Assembly: GCA_013817545.1 (NCBI GenBank) | Contig: JACDCM010000006.1 | Span: forward strand, 1 to 34,789 | Direction of reading: 5' to 3' | Source of the DNA: Gemmatimonadaceae bacterium | GTDB taxonomy: Bacteria; Gemmatimonadota; Gemmatimonadetes; Gemmatimonadales; Gemmatimonadaceae | DNA: 34,789 nucleotides | Shown: piece by piece, positions 8,815-18,481 of the stretch | Layout: the number at the start of each line of letters is the position of its first letter | Numbering within the stretch: position 1 is the stretch's first letter | Translations under genes and position numbers: made by a program | Notes under the pieces: generated by a model | Told to the model about the DNA's origin: nothing | Databases searched by the model: none | Seen by the model: only the letters and a program-made list of their open reading frames with translations

Positions 8815-9750
8815 ATGTCCAGCACTCCGCGCGCAGCGTTCAAGCGTCTCTTCGACGAGACGGGAACCGTCGATCAGGTCGGAATCGAGGAGCGCGTCGC
8901 CAAGTTTCAGACGCGCAGCATCAAGAAGAAATCCAAGCTGTGGGGGCTGACGACCGCTGTCTCGATGGTGGACCTCACGACCCTCGAAGGCAAGGACACG
9001 CCCGGCAAGGTGGCGTCGCTCTGCCAGAAGGCGCGGCGGCCCAGCGACGATCCAGAGGTGCCGCAGGTGGCGGCGGTGTGCATTTATCCCTCGATGGTGA
9101 AGCACGCGCGGAAGTGGCTATCGGACACTCCGATCAGGATCGCGTCCGTAGCGACCGGATTTCCCTCGGGACAGAGCCCGATCCGGCTGCGGCTTGCCGA
9201 GGTGAAGCAGGCGGTGTCGGATGGCGCCGACGAGGTCGACATGGTGATCAACCGCGGTGCTTTTCTCGCGGGTGAGTTCCAGTCGGTGCAGGACGAGATC
9301 GCAGCGGTCGTCGAAGCCTGCGGCGATGCGACTTTGAAAGTCATTCTCGAAGTGGCGGAGCTCGAGAGCTACGACAAGATCCGCGCTGCGTCGTTCATCG
9401 CGATGCGCGTGATTCGCGAGGGCGACTTCATCAAGACCAGCACCGGCAAGGCGTCCGGGAGCGCGACTCTTGGGAATACGCAGGTGATGCTCGAGGCGAT
9501 CCGGGATTTCTACATGGAGACCGGTACCGCGATCGGGATGAAGCCGGCGGGTGGCATCAAGACCGCCAAGCAGGCGCTGCATTACCTCGTCGCTGTGAAG
9601 GAGACGCTCGGCGACGCGTGGCTGAATTCCAGTCGTTATCGGTTCGGAGCGAGCTCGCTTCTGAACGATCTCCTGAGACAGATCGAGAAGGAGAAGACCG
9701 GCGCGTATCAGGCGCCGTACTATTTCACTGAATCGGCGGAGAGCTACTGA
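8815..9750 (+). CDS. deoC: deoxyribose-phosphate aldolase
   Basis: VAAVCIYPSMV, DGADEVDMVINRGAFL, VILEVAEL, FIKTSTGKASGSAT, GMKPAGGIKTAKQAL DeoC motifs. Confidence 0.95.
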   Translation: MSSTPRAAFKRLFDETGTVDQVGIEERVAKFQTRSIKKKSKLWGLTTAVSMVDLTTLEGKDTPGKVASLCQKARRPSDDPEVPQVAAVCIYPSMVKHARKWLSDTPIRIASVATGFPSGQSPIRLRLAEVKQAVSDGADEVDMVINRGAFLAGEFQSVQDEIAAVVEACGDATLKVILEVAELESYDKIRAASFIAMRVIREGDFIKTSTGKASGSATLGNTQVMLEAIRDFYMETGTAIGMKPAGGIKTAKQALHYLVAVKETLGDAWLNSSRYRFGASSLLNDLLRQIEKEKTGAYQAPYYFTESAESY

Positions 9751-11300
9751 TGGCCAACACGAAAGCGGTAGCGAAGCCCGCGGCCGACAAGGGGCTGCCC
9801 GCGCGGCAGAAGAACGGCTCGAGGCATGGAAGCCGCGCGCCGATTCCGCAGCTCATCTTCGGCGACCTGTGGGAATTCGATCCGTCGCCCGAGACCGCCG
9901 ATCCGAAGATTAAGCCGCAGTACGAGCTCTACATCGGCGGGAAGTTCGTCGAGCCTGGCTCAGGAAAGTATTTCGACTCCATCAATCCGGCGACCGAGAA
10001 GGTCGTGTCGCGAATCGCGCTCGCTAATGCGGACGACGTTGATGCCGCATACCAGGCGGCGAGGAAAGCGTACGACAGCGTCTGGTCGAAGATGCCGGGG
10101 AAGGAGCGCGGCAAGTATCTGTATCGCATCGCGCGTCTCATTCAGGATCGCGCGCGTGAGTTCGCGGTTGCCGAGACCATCGATGGCGGGAAGCCGATCA
10201 AGGAGTCGCGCGACTTCGACGTGCCGATGGTGGCTGCGCACTTCTTCTATCACGCCGGCTGGGCGGACAAGATCGGATACGCCATTCCCGGCGTGGAAGT
10301 ACGTCCGCTCGGTGTAGTAGGGCAGGTGATTCCGTGGAATTTCCCGTTGCTGATGCTTGCGTGGAAGATTGCGCCCGCGTTGGCGATGGGAAACACCGTG
10401 GTTTTGAAACCCGCCGAGACGACTTCTGTCACGGCTTTGAAGCTTGGCGAGCTTTTCAATGAAGCGGAGCTGCCGCCCGGTGTGGTGAATTTCGTGACTG
10501 GCGCCGGGGAGACCGGCGCGGCGGTGATGGGGCATCCTTTGGCGGCAAAGGTCGCATTCACCGGTTCGACCGAAGTTGGAAAGCGCATCATGCGCCAGGT
10601 TGCCGGTAGCGACAAGAAGATGACGATGGAGCTTGGCGGAAAGGCCGCGAACATCGTGTTCGACGATTCGCCGGTGGATCAGGCGGTTGAAGGAGTGATC
10701 AACGGCATCTTCTTCAATCAGGGCCACGTGTGCTGCGCGGGTTCTCGGTTACTGGTACAGGAGTCCATTTACGAGCAGTTCGTTGCGAAGCTGCGTAATC
10801 GCATCGATGTGTTGAGAGTGGGGAATCCTCTCGACAAGAACACCGACGTCGGCGCCATCAACTCGAAGCCTCAGCTCGAGAGAATCACCGAGCTCGTCGA
10901 GTCGGGAGTCACGGGTGGCGCGCAGATGTACCAGTCGCCGGCGTGCCGGCTGCCGGGTAACGGGTTCTGGTTCAAGCCGACCATCTTCACCGGTGTTACG
11001 CAGAGCCATCGCATCGCGCAGGAGGAGATCTTCGGGCCCGTTCTTTCCGTGTTGACCTTCAGGACTTTGGAAGAAGCCGTCGAGAAGGCCAACAACACCA
11101 TGTACGGCTTGTCGGCGGGTGTGTGGACCGACAAGGGTTCGCGGATTCTCAAGATGAGCACCGAGCTCAAGGCCGGTGTGGTGTGGGCGAACACGTTCAA
11201 CAAGTTCGATCCGTCGTCGCCGTTCGGCGGATACAAAGAGTCTGGCTTCGGTCGCGAGGGCGGGCGGCAGGGGCTGCTCGACTACGCGAAGATCGTCTGA
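9750..11300 (+). CDS. aldehyde dehydrogenase family protein (catalytically complete)
   Basis: VIPWNFPLLMLAWKIAPALAMGNTVVLKPAETTS, FTGSTEVGKRI, ELGGKAANIVFDD, NQGHVCCAGSRLLVQ (catalytic Cys), EEIFGPVLSV; overlaps the deoC stop. Confidence 0.95.
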   Translation: MANTKAVAKPAADKGLPARQKNGSRHGSRAPIPQLIFGDLWEFDPSPETADPKIKPQYELYIGGKFVEPGSGKYFDSINPATEKVVSRIALANADDVDAAYQAARKAYDSVWSKMPGKERGKYLYRIARLIQDRAREFAVAETIDGGKPIKESRDFDVPMVAAHFFYHAGWADKIGYAIPGVEVRPLGVVGQVIPWNFPLLMLAWKIAPALAMGNTVVLKPAETTSVTALKLGELFNEAELPPGVVNFVTGAGETGAAVMGHPLAAKVAFTGSTEVGKRIMRQVAGSDKKMTMELGGKAANIVFDDSPVDQAVEGVINGIFFNQGHVCCAGSRLLVQESIYEQFVAKLRNRIDVLRVGNPLDKNTDVGAINSKPQLERITELVESGVTGGAQMYQSPACRLPGNGFWFKPTIFTGVTQSHRIAQEEIFGPVLSVLTFRTLEEAVEKANNTMYGLSAGVWTDKGSRILKMSTELKAGVVWANTFNKFDPSSPFGGYKESGFGREGGRQGLLDYAKIV

Positions 11301-12181
11301 TGGGATCGTCTCGACTGCCGATTACCAAAACGCCCAAGGTTTACGTGGGTGGTGCGTTCATTCGCTCTGAGAGCGGGCGGACGTTTTCCATTTTCGAAGA
11401 CGGTAAGAAGGATGGGAAGTTCTTCGCGAACATTCCCCAGTGCACGCGGAAGGATATTCGCAATGCGGTAGAGGCCGCCGCGAAGGCGGGGCCTGACTGG
11501 GCTCGGCGCACACCCTATAATCGCGGGCAGATTCTGTATCGGCTTGGCGAGATGTTAGAGGCGCGTGCTCCGGAGATGGCCGAGGCTCTTGGTGCCGGCG
11601 GTACCTCTCGCGGAGATGCAGAGAAGGAAGTTGCTACGTCGGTCGATCGGTTGATCTATTTCGCTGGCTGGGCGGACAAGTACGCGCAGGTTGTGGGGAA
11701 TACCAACCCTGTTGCGGGGCCGTTCTTCAACTTCACGGTGCCGGAGCCGATGGGGATCATCGGTGTCATCGCATCAGATTCGGATCCCCTGCTTGGGCTG
11801 ATCAGTCAGATTGCGCCGGTGATTGTCAGTGGCAATACCGTAATTGCATTGGCTTCTGAGGCGCAGCCGTATCCTGCGGTCGTGCTCGGTGAGATGCTCG
11901 CGACGTCGGATCTGCCTGGTGGTGTTGTGAATCTGCTCACTGGGTTTAGACGCGAGTTGTTACCTACCTTCGCAACACATACGCACATTCGCGGCGTCAG
12001 CGCTGTCGTTGGAGCGGAGGAGCGGAAGGAGCTCGCACTCGGGGCGGCCGATTCAGTTAAGCGGGTGAAGACGAGGAAGGCGGAGGAGAAGCTCGACTGG
12101 TACTCCGAGAAGTCGCAGGGCGTCTACGACATCAAGGACTTCATTGAGTTCAAGACGACTTGGCATCCTATCGGCGTGTAG
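11300..12181 (+). CDS. ALDH-like protein lacking the catalytic domain (pseudo-ALDH)
   Basis: TGATG 1-nt overlap with the upstream ALDH. N-terminal ALDH features present (VYVGGAFIRSESGRTFSIF, PEPMGIIGVIASDSDPLLGLISQIAPVIVSGNTVIAL, LPGGVVNLLTG), then a short tail with no catalytic Cys segment; start moved from 11123 to ATG 11300. Confidence 0.88.
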   Translation: MGSSRLPITKTPKVYVGGAFIRSESGRTFSIFEDGKKDGKFFANIPQCTRKDIRNAVEAAAKAGPDWARRTPYNRGQILYRLGEMLEARAPEMAEALGAGGTSRGDAEKEVATSVDRLIYFAGWADKYAQVVGNTNPVAGPFFNFTVPEPMGIIGVIASDSDPLLGLISQIAPVIVSGNTVIALASEAQPYPAVVLGEMLATSDLPGGVVNLLTGFRRELLPTFATHTHIRGVSAVVGAEERKELALGAADSVKRVKTRKAEEKLDWYSEKSQGVYDIKDFIEFKTTWHPIGV

Positions 12182-12331
12182 TACTGCAACAATTTGCTTA
12201 TGCTCGGAGCATTCAGCGGTAGCGCTGCCAGAGTCCGCCGCCATCGTTTGCCTATACTCGTAATCTGATACTCTACTGTATCACGCTAATGGGGTCGAAG
12301 CGGCCTTAACAAACACTCGCAAGATAAGGCA

Positions 12332-13450
12332 ATGGAACTGACGGCCAGGATTGAGCGGTATCGAGCCATCGAGTCTGCGCGCGGAAGGCCGCTGATAGTC
12401 TACGCGACAAGTACTCGCCAGGGTCTTCGTGCCATGATGGCGGGCGACGCGGTTCGTGAGTTCATCGATCAAATTGACGCGATTGCAGAATCTAGCAGTG
12501 TCGACGTCTTGATTCATAGCACCGGCGGAGATCCGCTGGCGGCGTGGAAGCTGATGTCGTTGCTGCGAGAAAGGTTCGAAACGGTTGCAGTCTTGGTCCC
12601 ATTCATGGCGTTCAGTGCAGCGACAATTTTTGCGCTCGGAGCGGATGAGGTCGTAATGCATCCGCACGCGTCGCTGGGTCCCATTGATCCGCAAATCACA
12701 ATCACTCAAGCCGACGGGAGTCAGCGAAGTTTCGCTTTCGAAGATGTGGGAGCCTTTCTTCGTTTTCTTAACAACGAAGTTGGGCTCACAGAGCAGGCAA
12801 CGGTTTCCGCAGTAATCGATAAGCTCTTCTCGGTAGTCGACCCGGTACACGTTGGAGCTGCCAAGCGAGCGAGCGAGCTTTCCACGGAAGTGGGTGAGAG
12901 GCTGTTGCAGATGCACATGACCTCCGATGAGGAAAAGGCTCAGGCCAAGGTCATCGCGGAAAGGCTGAACAAGAAGTTCTTCGCGCATGCGGATGCCGTT
13001 TCAAGATCGAGAGCGCGCGAACTCCAGCTCAAGATTGCCGATAACAATCCCCAGTTGGAGCGTTTGATCTGGGAGGCATTTTGCGGCGTTGAGAGCTATA
13101 TGGAACTAAGGAAGCCTTTCATTCCCATGCATCATTTCTTACAGAATGGAGGTGCACCCGTGGCAACAGCTGCTGCACCGCTTGTACTTCCGCTAAACGC
13201 TCCTCAAGATGTTCAAAACAATCTCTGGAACCATGTTGCTCAGCAAGCGTTGGCCGGAATGGCCGCGCCCGGTATCGAAGTCGCCTACACGCTCGTCAAT
13301 GGTCTGATCGAGAGTCCCCGGGCAGCATCTGAAAACCGTACAATTGGCAAGATGTCTGCAGCAAGGGTTGGCGGGGGCGAAATTCAACTGTCCGCAGTGG
13401 ACTCGTCGATCGAATGGGCGAAGGTAGATATGCCCGAAGAGAAGCCGTAG
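12332..13450 (+). CDS. SDH/SppA-like serine protease (ClpP-crotonase fold)
   Basis: SVDVLIHSTGGDPLAAWKLM...VPFMAFSAATIFALGADEVVMHPHASLGPIDPQI matches the serine-dehydrogenase-proteinase pattern (SAAT Ser nucleophile, LGPIDPQI). Confidence 0.85.
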   Translation: MELTARIERYRAIESARGRPLIVYATSTRQGLRAMMAGDAVREFIDQIDAIAESSSVDVLIHSTGGDPLAAWKLMSLLRERFETVAVLVPFMAFSAATIFALGADEVVMHPHASLGPIDPQITITQADGSQRSFAFEDVGAFLRFLNNEVGLTEQATVSAVIDKLFSVVDPVHVGAAKRASELSTEVGERLLQMHMTSDEEKAQAKVIAERLNKKFFAHADAVSRSRARELQLKIADNNPQLERLIWEAFCGVESYMELRKPFIPMHHFLQNGGAPVATAAAPLVLPLNAPQDVQNNLWNHVAQQALAGMAAPGIEVAYTLVNGLIESPRAASENRTIGKMSAARVGGGEIQLSAVDSSIEWAKVDMPEEKP

Positions 13451-13507
13451 ACGAATCCTTCTTCTATACTTGCGGATCAACTCATTCGATTCAATTTTAG
13501 AGATCTA

Positions 13508-13720
13508 ATGGCGAGAATAGTGATAGGCCGGCCCATAGCGACGCAGCACAAGACGCCCTCTGAAGTGTTTCGCACCTCGCCGTTCGAATTTGCGGAAACC
13601 GCAAAAGGGTCATTTCAAATTCTGCGCGCCGGAAAGGCTCAACCTTCGGGTTCGCCGACGAACTCGCTCAGTAAGCGCACTATCGTCATTGCAACGACTG
13701 AATCTCCCTTCCAGAAGTAA
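13508..13720 (+). CDS. small hypothetical protein (70 aa)
   Basis: ATG ORF 57 bp after the protease gene on the same strand; no recognised domain. Confidence 0.45.
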   Translation: MARIVIGRPIATQHKTPSEVFRTSPFEFAETAKGSFQILRAGKAQPSGSPTNSLSKRTIVIATTESPFQK

Positions 13721-14263
13721 TCTGTGCGGAGCAATGACGTGATGGGAGTGTCGCGTCGCCCTCCTTGTCAGAATGCGGGCTCGACCAAGTCAGCCCCCGC
13801 AACGGTTCGGGCTCTGTGCGACGAGAGATCGAAGACGCCGCTCCGGCTAACGCACGGTGTTTTGGCACCCAGACCGCATCGAGCTGGCGCTCCGATCAGT
13901 TTGACTGCAAACTCTCTCAAGAGCTAGATACAAGGCTGACTGTCATCTGATCACTGAGCCACGGCTCCAACTCCGTTCTGCACGGGCGCCACTCCTATGT
14001 CGCAGGAGGTTTGCTCTGTCACAAAAACTCCCGGAGGACTTTGCCCGCGTCCTCGAGAAGCTGTTGCTAGAATTGCGCAGACGCGACTCACCGGCACTGC
14101 GCACGCACGCCGAAAGGGTCCAAGGACAACACGCGAAGACCAGCGAGGATGTCGATAGAATTGAGTTCTTGCTCGGCCGGAACTTGACCCGCGGCGAGGT
14201 TGTTTCCGACAGTAGTCGTGTCGGAGATCCGCCTGAGCCGCCGCTATGCTGAGCCCTGTAGTG

Positions 14264-17200
14264 TTAATGCCGTTGTTCTCCAATCCTTGGGACATAGCCT
14301 AAAGCTCGAACAATCCCCATCGTAGCTTCGTGTACGTCGTGAAGTTGCTGAGGCATGAGCTTAAATGCCTCTCGAGCGAGCAACAAGAAAAGTGGAATTA
14401 CATCGTGCCCCGACTTGTCCGCGAGCAGTGCTCGAAGGAGGAGTACGGTTGCTTCTCGCAGCGACACAGATACAATGGGGGTCAGCCCGATTGCCCTCAG
14501 CGCGGCCACGGCGACGCCTACCGAGGAACTAACATCTAATTCTGGATCGGCAAGCCGGGAAATCACCGACTGAGCTGTCCTTCGATCCTTTCTAAATGCG
14601 GTTAACACGGTCTGCGGACGAATCGGAATAAAGTAGTGCTTCAGCAGAATCAGTTGGATCGTATCTTCCTCGTGATCTTGGTTGCTAACCTCGCCTCTTT
14701 CAAGAAGAGCTGTCGAAAAAGCTGCGGTAGAAAACGACTGTACGCCGAATTCCGCCTTTGCGACGCTACGTAGGCCCCAATCATCCGCGAATAAGGGCGT
14801 AGATTCTGCGCGCGCAATCGCAACAGCATCGAAGGAGCTCGAGCCGAGCAAATTCTCGCGCCACTCCTGATCCCTTGCTTTTAGGGCCGATAACGGCCGT
14901 CTCAACACGGTTCCGCGAGACTCCAAGTTGGCGCTAGCATTTTGGAGCTTGAGAAGCCAAGGAGCAGCCTCTCCTGGCTTGATTTCGCTGATGCCAAAGC
15001 CACCGTCGGTTTCAAACATTCCTATTCGGCCTTTCTCGACTAGCGTAGAGTATTCATCGATCTCGGCATGTAGTTCCTCTAGTAGGCTAGCGGGAACCAA
15101 CACCTCATGATCCGCGAGGATCCTGTCGAGCCGTCCGATAGTGAGCATTGTCGCAAACGATTGGCGTGTAATCACCAGCCGCGAACTTTCCTGCGCAATC
15201 CGAACGCTTTCGGCAAACTCAGCGGTATGGGGCGGGTCGGTGAAAACGTAGCGATTTGGGGCTGAAGCGATCGCGCCAATCGTCTGTCCTAGCGGCCGTT
15301 TCAGAGCAACAGCTACAAGGCAGATAGGAAGGCGTTTAGCATCGTACTCGCCCCAAATTCTGTCGCTGTAATCGCTACTCGCACGCAAGGTGGCCAATAG
15401 GGGCGCCAACGTCTCAAGTGTAGGTTTCTCGCCAACATCGTACTGTTGGATAAATGGAGTGTCAGGAAAGCGCCCCTCAAACTCCGTGATGTGTCGGCGA
15501 AAGACCTGAACAATCGCTGGCAGAATTTCGTCAACTCTGTAGTGGCGTTCGTTCCAGCGGCCCGGGTTTCGAATTATCACGTCGCCACGTTTCTTCCCGA
15601 CGGTATCCTGCACCACTGCGTCTGACACCAAGTATTCGTTCTTGCCGGCTTCAACGGGTGGCGACGCATAGATGAAATACTCGATGGGCGCCGCTCTGTC
15701 AGGGACCAGTCGTACCCAAGAGTCCGGAGTAACGGCGGTAAGGCCCTCGGCTTCCTGCGCTTCGTTCACATCACCGTGACCGCGGTGATCCAAACTGGCA
15801 TTGTCCGCTGGGACATCGGATTCGGTCGCTAATACGATCACGAAGTTCATGATCATGCGCTTGTCATCAGGTTTGTACCGGAGTGCTTTGAAGGCTTGGG
15901 AAGCCGCGTTGGCTTTGGCTTTGGTCGCCTGAAATAGATTTGCGAGCTGCATCCTTTCTTCAGGGGTCAAGTCGTCGCGGCCGGCCAGTTTGCTCAACAA
16001 GGGGAGTGCCGAGTCTTCCCTTCGGATGCTCAGGTACGCAGACGCGAGTAGCAGTTGTGACTCGATGTCCTGTTCTTCGTCGGCGAGCGGCTGGACGTAG
16101 TGAATAACTTTGAAATAGTCCTCTTGACGCCAAGCAATGTCGACCGCCATGCGCAAAGCCCAATGGGGAAGACTCGCGATGCCGCCCTCCCCTTCGGTTT
16201 CCGAGCCCTCAATTAGTGACAAGACCTTCTCATAGGACTCCGCTCTCATTAGGGCACGCAAATACGAATGGAACCCGCGGTGATGATAGTGACCTGATCC
16301 GACTTCCTCGTAAACAGCAACTGACGCGGCGAAGTCTTTAGCCGCATAGAACGCAGACGCCAGCTCAAGAAGGATGTCAGTTCGTTCGCTCTTGGTGGTA
16401 GCGGTCTTCTCGGCTCGTCGGTACGCCGCAACGCCTTGCTCAGTATTTGCGCGATCAAACGCAATGCGGCCTTCTAGAACGGCTCGGAAGGACTCCGATC
16501 CAGAATCGGACGCCCGCCGCAACGCTTTCTCGGCTAGATCAGGAGCCGCAATCCGCGTGGTAAGTTCGGCTATGTTGAGACAGATGCTCAAGCTGCTACG
16601 GTCTGTCTTAGGCTCAAGATGATCCAAGGCCGCTTCTAGATCCCGCCGCGCGGCCAAGTGTTGCTCAGCTCCGATGCTAACATGCGCCCGAAGCACAAGC
16701 AGAATGGGACTGCCCCGAACTACTTCATCGCTAAGCAACGCAAGCCCACCCGCGTAATCCCCGCTCTCCTCCAGCACGTTGACCTTCCTTCGAAGAAGGT
16801 TTGGATTGAAGGGAGCAATGGCCTCTACGCGCGCATAATCAGCGCTCGCATCCGAGTTTTTTCCCATTGCCTCAAGGATCGCAGCGCGGGCGACCAACGA
16901 ATCAACAAGATGATTGTCTAATTCCGTATCTTCCAGTCGCTCTATGGCAGCCGACCCCGCCCGGTCGGCCGAAAGGAGTCGTGCCGCGTGGTCCGAAGGA
17001 TTTCGCGCTAATAGGACGGCATTCGCGAATGCCGTTGCACGCAAGGCGAATAGCTGGCCACCACGGCGGCCTTCGGAAACCAGCTTCGTAGCGATGTCCG
17101 CTGCCTTGTCCCACTCCTCTTGCTGCATTGCGACAGCGACTTGCGCCTCTCGCAACTCGGGTGTGTCGGCAATTTCAGAAGGTATCGATATGGGTTCCAG

Positions 17201-18481
17201 GTGACCAGAAAACTCTAGCTGGGCGGCTAGGGCCCACGCGTTAGGGCGAGCCGGGCGGATGAGCAGAACAGGCTCGATTGTCGCGGCGGCGCTCTCCGAC
17301 TGGTCGGACGAAAGGAAAGTACTCGCCAGGTTGGTCGTAGTGTCCGACCAGTTAACTCCCGGCTCTTCGTCTCGGGCTGAAGCACCTGCTGCAGGCGGTG
17401 GCAGGTATTCCAAGGCACGCTCGAAATACTTTATCGCCACAAGAGGTTGATGGTTCTGATGGAATGCCACGCCGAGGCTGTTATTTAAGCGGGCGCGAAC
17501 TCGCGGGCCTACAGCCTTCCCGCGCAACTCTTTTTCTAGTTCCTCAACCACTCCTTTCGCTGTCCTCGGACGATCCTGTTTGAACAAATCCCTTATGTGA
17601 TCAAGTCGTAACTCCCATCTCGCATCAGGACCGACGGGGCCGAGGGCAAATTGCCTCGATCGCAAGAGGGTGGCGACTGCGGTCCGCGTGATTTGGCCGC
17701 CCTTACAGATTCGAACACCCTCCGCCACGAGGGTGTCCCAGGCGCTTTCTGCGTCTTCCCGATTCTCCAAAACCAAGCGGAGGTTAGCGATAGCCGCCTG
17801 CGTACCACTCGAACCTAGACTCTCAAAATCCAGCGCGATCACACGCAACCGCCGAAGCAGCACGTCCGCACTATCCAGCTTTTCAAGGATGCCTCGCGTG
17901 ATGTGTCGTAAGTCAGATCTGCCCTGACGGAATCGAATCACGTCACTCGCGAACGTGTCGGCTACCTCCGGGCTCGATCCCCCTCCAACTAGGAGAACAA
18001 TCTCCTCAGTGGTTTTCGCCCCGGCCGACCTGGCAGCTATTTCCGTCAGCGTTTCCAATAGTGCCTTCGGCCCTGAGAGACTTCGTTTCGCTTGGACTTC
18101 AATTACCGGTAGACCGTCGCAGAGCATAACTCGGAGATCGTCGCCGGTACCACCTGTCTCTCCCGAAAGAGTCTGTGGTCGGTCGTCTTGCAGTTCAAGC
18201 CAGTTGAGTCTGGACTCTGCAATCATATGAGCCATTACCGCTGCAGCAGCCGATGCCTGAAACGAAGCGCCTGTAAAAACTGATCGCCCCCCCACTCGCA
18301 GCCTCCCTTGGTCGGATAAACGTCTGGCTAAAGGTAAGTCGCGGTGGCGCTGCGGAGTTGGCAGGCACTCGGGCAAGGCGATTGCCGAAATCGCGCGCAG
18401 TGGTGCGGCGACGTGATTAGTATCTGCCGCCTGACGAAATTCGTTGCTGCCGCGCATTTTCCGGATGCGACATTGTCGCAA
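14264..18481 (-). CDS. large multidomain protein: predicted PD-(D/E)XK nuclease, TPR repeats, GreA/B-C-like segment, PIN-like domain (start uncertain)
   Basis: 1405-aa ORF. N-term: GGRSVFTGASFQASAAAAVMAHMI...GDDLRVMLCDGLPVIEVQAKRS. Middle: many TPR-like helices (RARLNNSLGVAFHQNHQPLVAIKYFERALEYL). Then EYLVSDAVVQDTVGKKRGDVI...HYRVDEILPAIVQ. C-term PIN-like: VPASLLEELHAEIDEY...SSFDAVAIARAESTPLFADDWGLRSVAKAEFGV. Confidence 0.85.
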   Translation of the reverse strand: MRQCRIRKMRGSNEFRQAADTNHVAAPLRAISAIALPECLPTPQRHRDLPLARRLSDQGRLRVGGRSVFTGASFQASAAAAVMAHMIAESRLNWLELQDDRPQTLSGETGGTGDDLRVMLCDGLPVIEVQAKRSLSGPKALLETLTEIAARSAGAKTTEEIVLLVGGGSSPEVADTFASDVIRFRQGRSDLRHITRGILEKLDSADVLLRRLRVIALDFESLGSSGTQAAIANLRLVLENREDAESAWDTLVAEGVRICKGGQITRTAVATLLRSRQFALGPVGPDARWELRLDHIRDLFKQDRPRTAKGVVEELEKELRGKAVGPRVRARLNNSLGVAFHQNHQPLVAIKYFERALEYLPPPAAGASARDEEPGVNWSDTTTNLASTFLSSDQSESAAATIEPVLLIRPARPNAWALAAQLEFSGHLEPISIPSEIADTPELREAQVAVAMQQEEWDKAADIATKLVSEGRRGGQLFALRATAFANAVLLARNPSDHAARLLSADRAGSAAIERLEDTELDNHLVDSLVARAAILEAMGKNSDASADYARVEAIAPFNPNLLRRKVNVLEESGDYAGGLALLSDEVVRGSPILLVLRAHVSIGAEQHLAARRDLEAALDHLEPKTDRSSLSICLNIAELTTRIAAPDLAEKALRRASDSGSESFRAVLEGRIAFDRANTEQGVAAYRRAEKTATTKSERTDILLELASAFYAAKDFAASVAVYEEVGSGHYHHRGFHSYLRALMRAESYEKVLSLIEGSETEGEGGIASLPHWALRMAVDIAWRQEDYFKVIHYVQPLADEEQDIESQLLLASAYLSIRREDSALPLLSKLAGRDDLTPEERMQLANLFQATKAKANAASQAFKALRYKPDDKRMIMNFVIVLATESDVPADNASLDHRGHGDVNEAQEAEGLTAVTPDSWVRLVPDRAAPIEYFIYASPPVEAGKNEYLVSDAVVQDTVGKKRGDVIIRNPGRWNERHYRVDEILPAIVQVFRRHITEFEGRFPDTPFIQQYDVGEKPTLETLAPLLATLRASSDYSDRIWGEYDAKRLPICLVAVALKRPLGQTIGAIASAPNRYVFTDPPHTAEFAESVRIAQESSRLVITRQSFATMLTIGRLDRILADHEVLVPASLLEELHAEIDEYSTLVEKGRIGMFETDGGFGISEIKPGEAAPWLLKLQNASANLESRGTVLRRPLSALKARDQEWRENLLGSSSFDAVAIARAESTPLFADDWGLRSVAKAEFGVQSFSTAAFSTALLERGEVSNQDHEEDTIQLILLKHYFIPIRPQTVLTAFRKDRRTAQSVISRLADPELDVSSSVGVAVAALRAIGLTPIVSVSLREATVLLLRALLADKSGHDVIPLFLLLAREAFKLMPQQLHDVHEATMGIVRALGYVPRIGEQRH

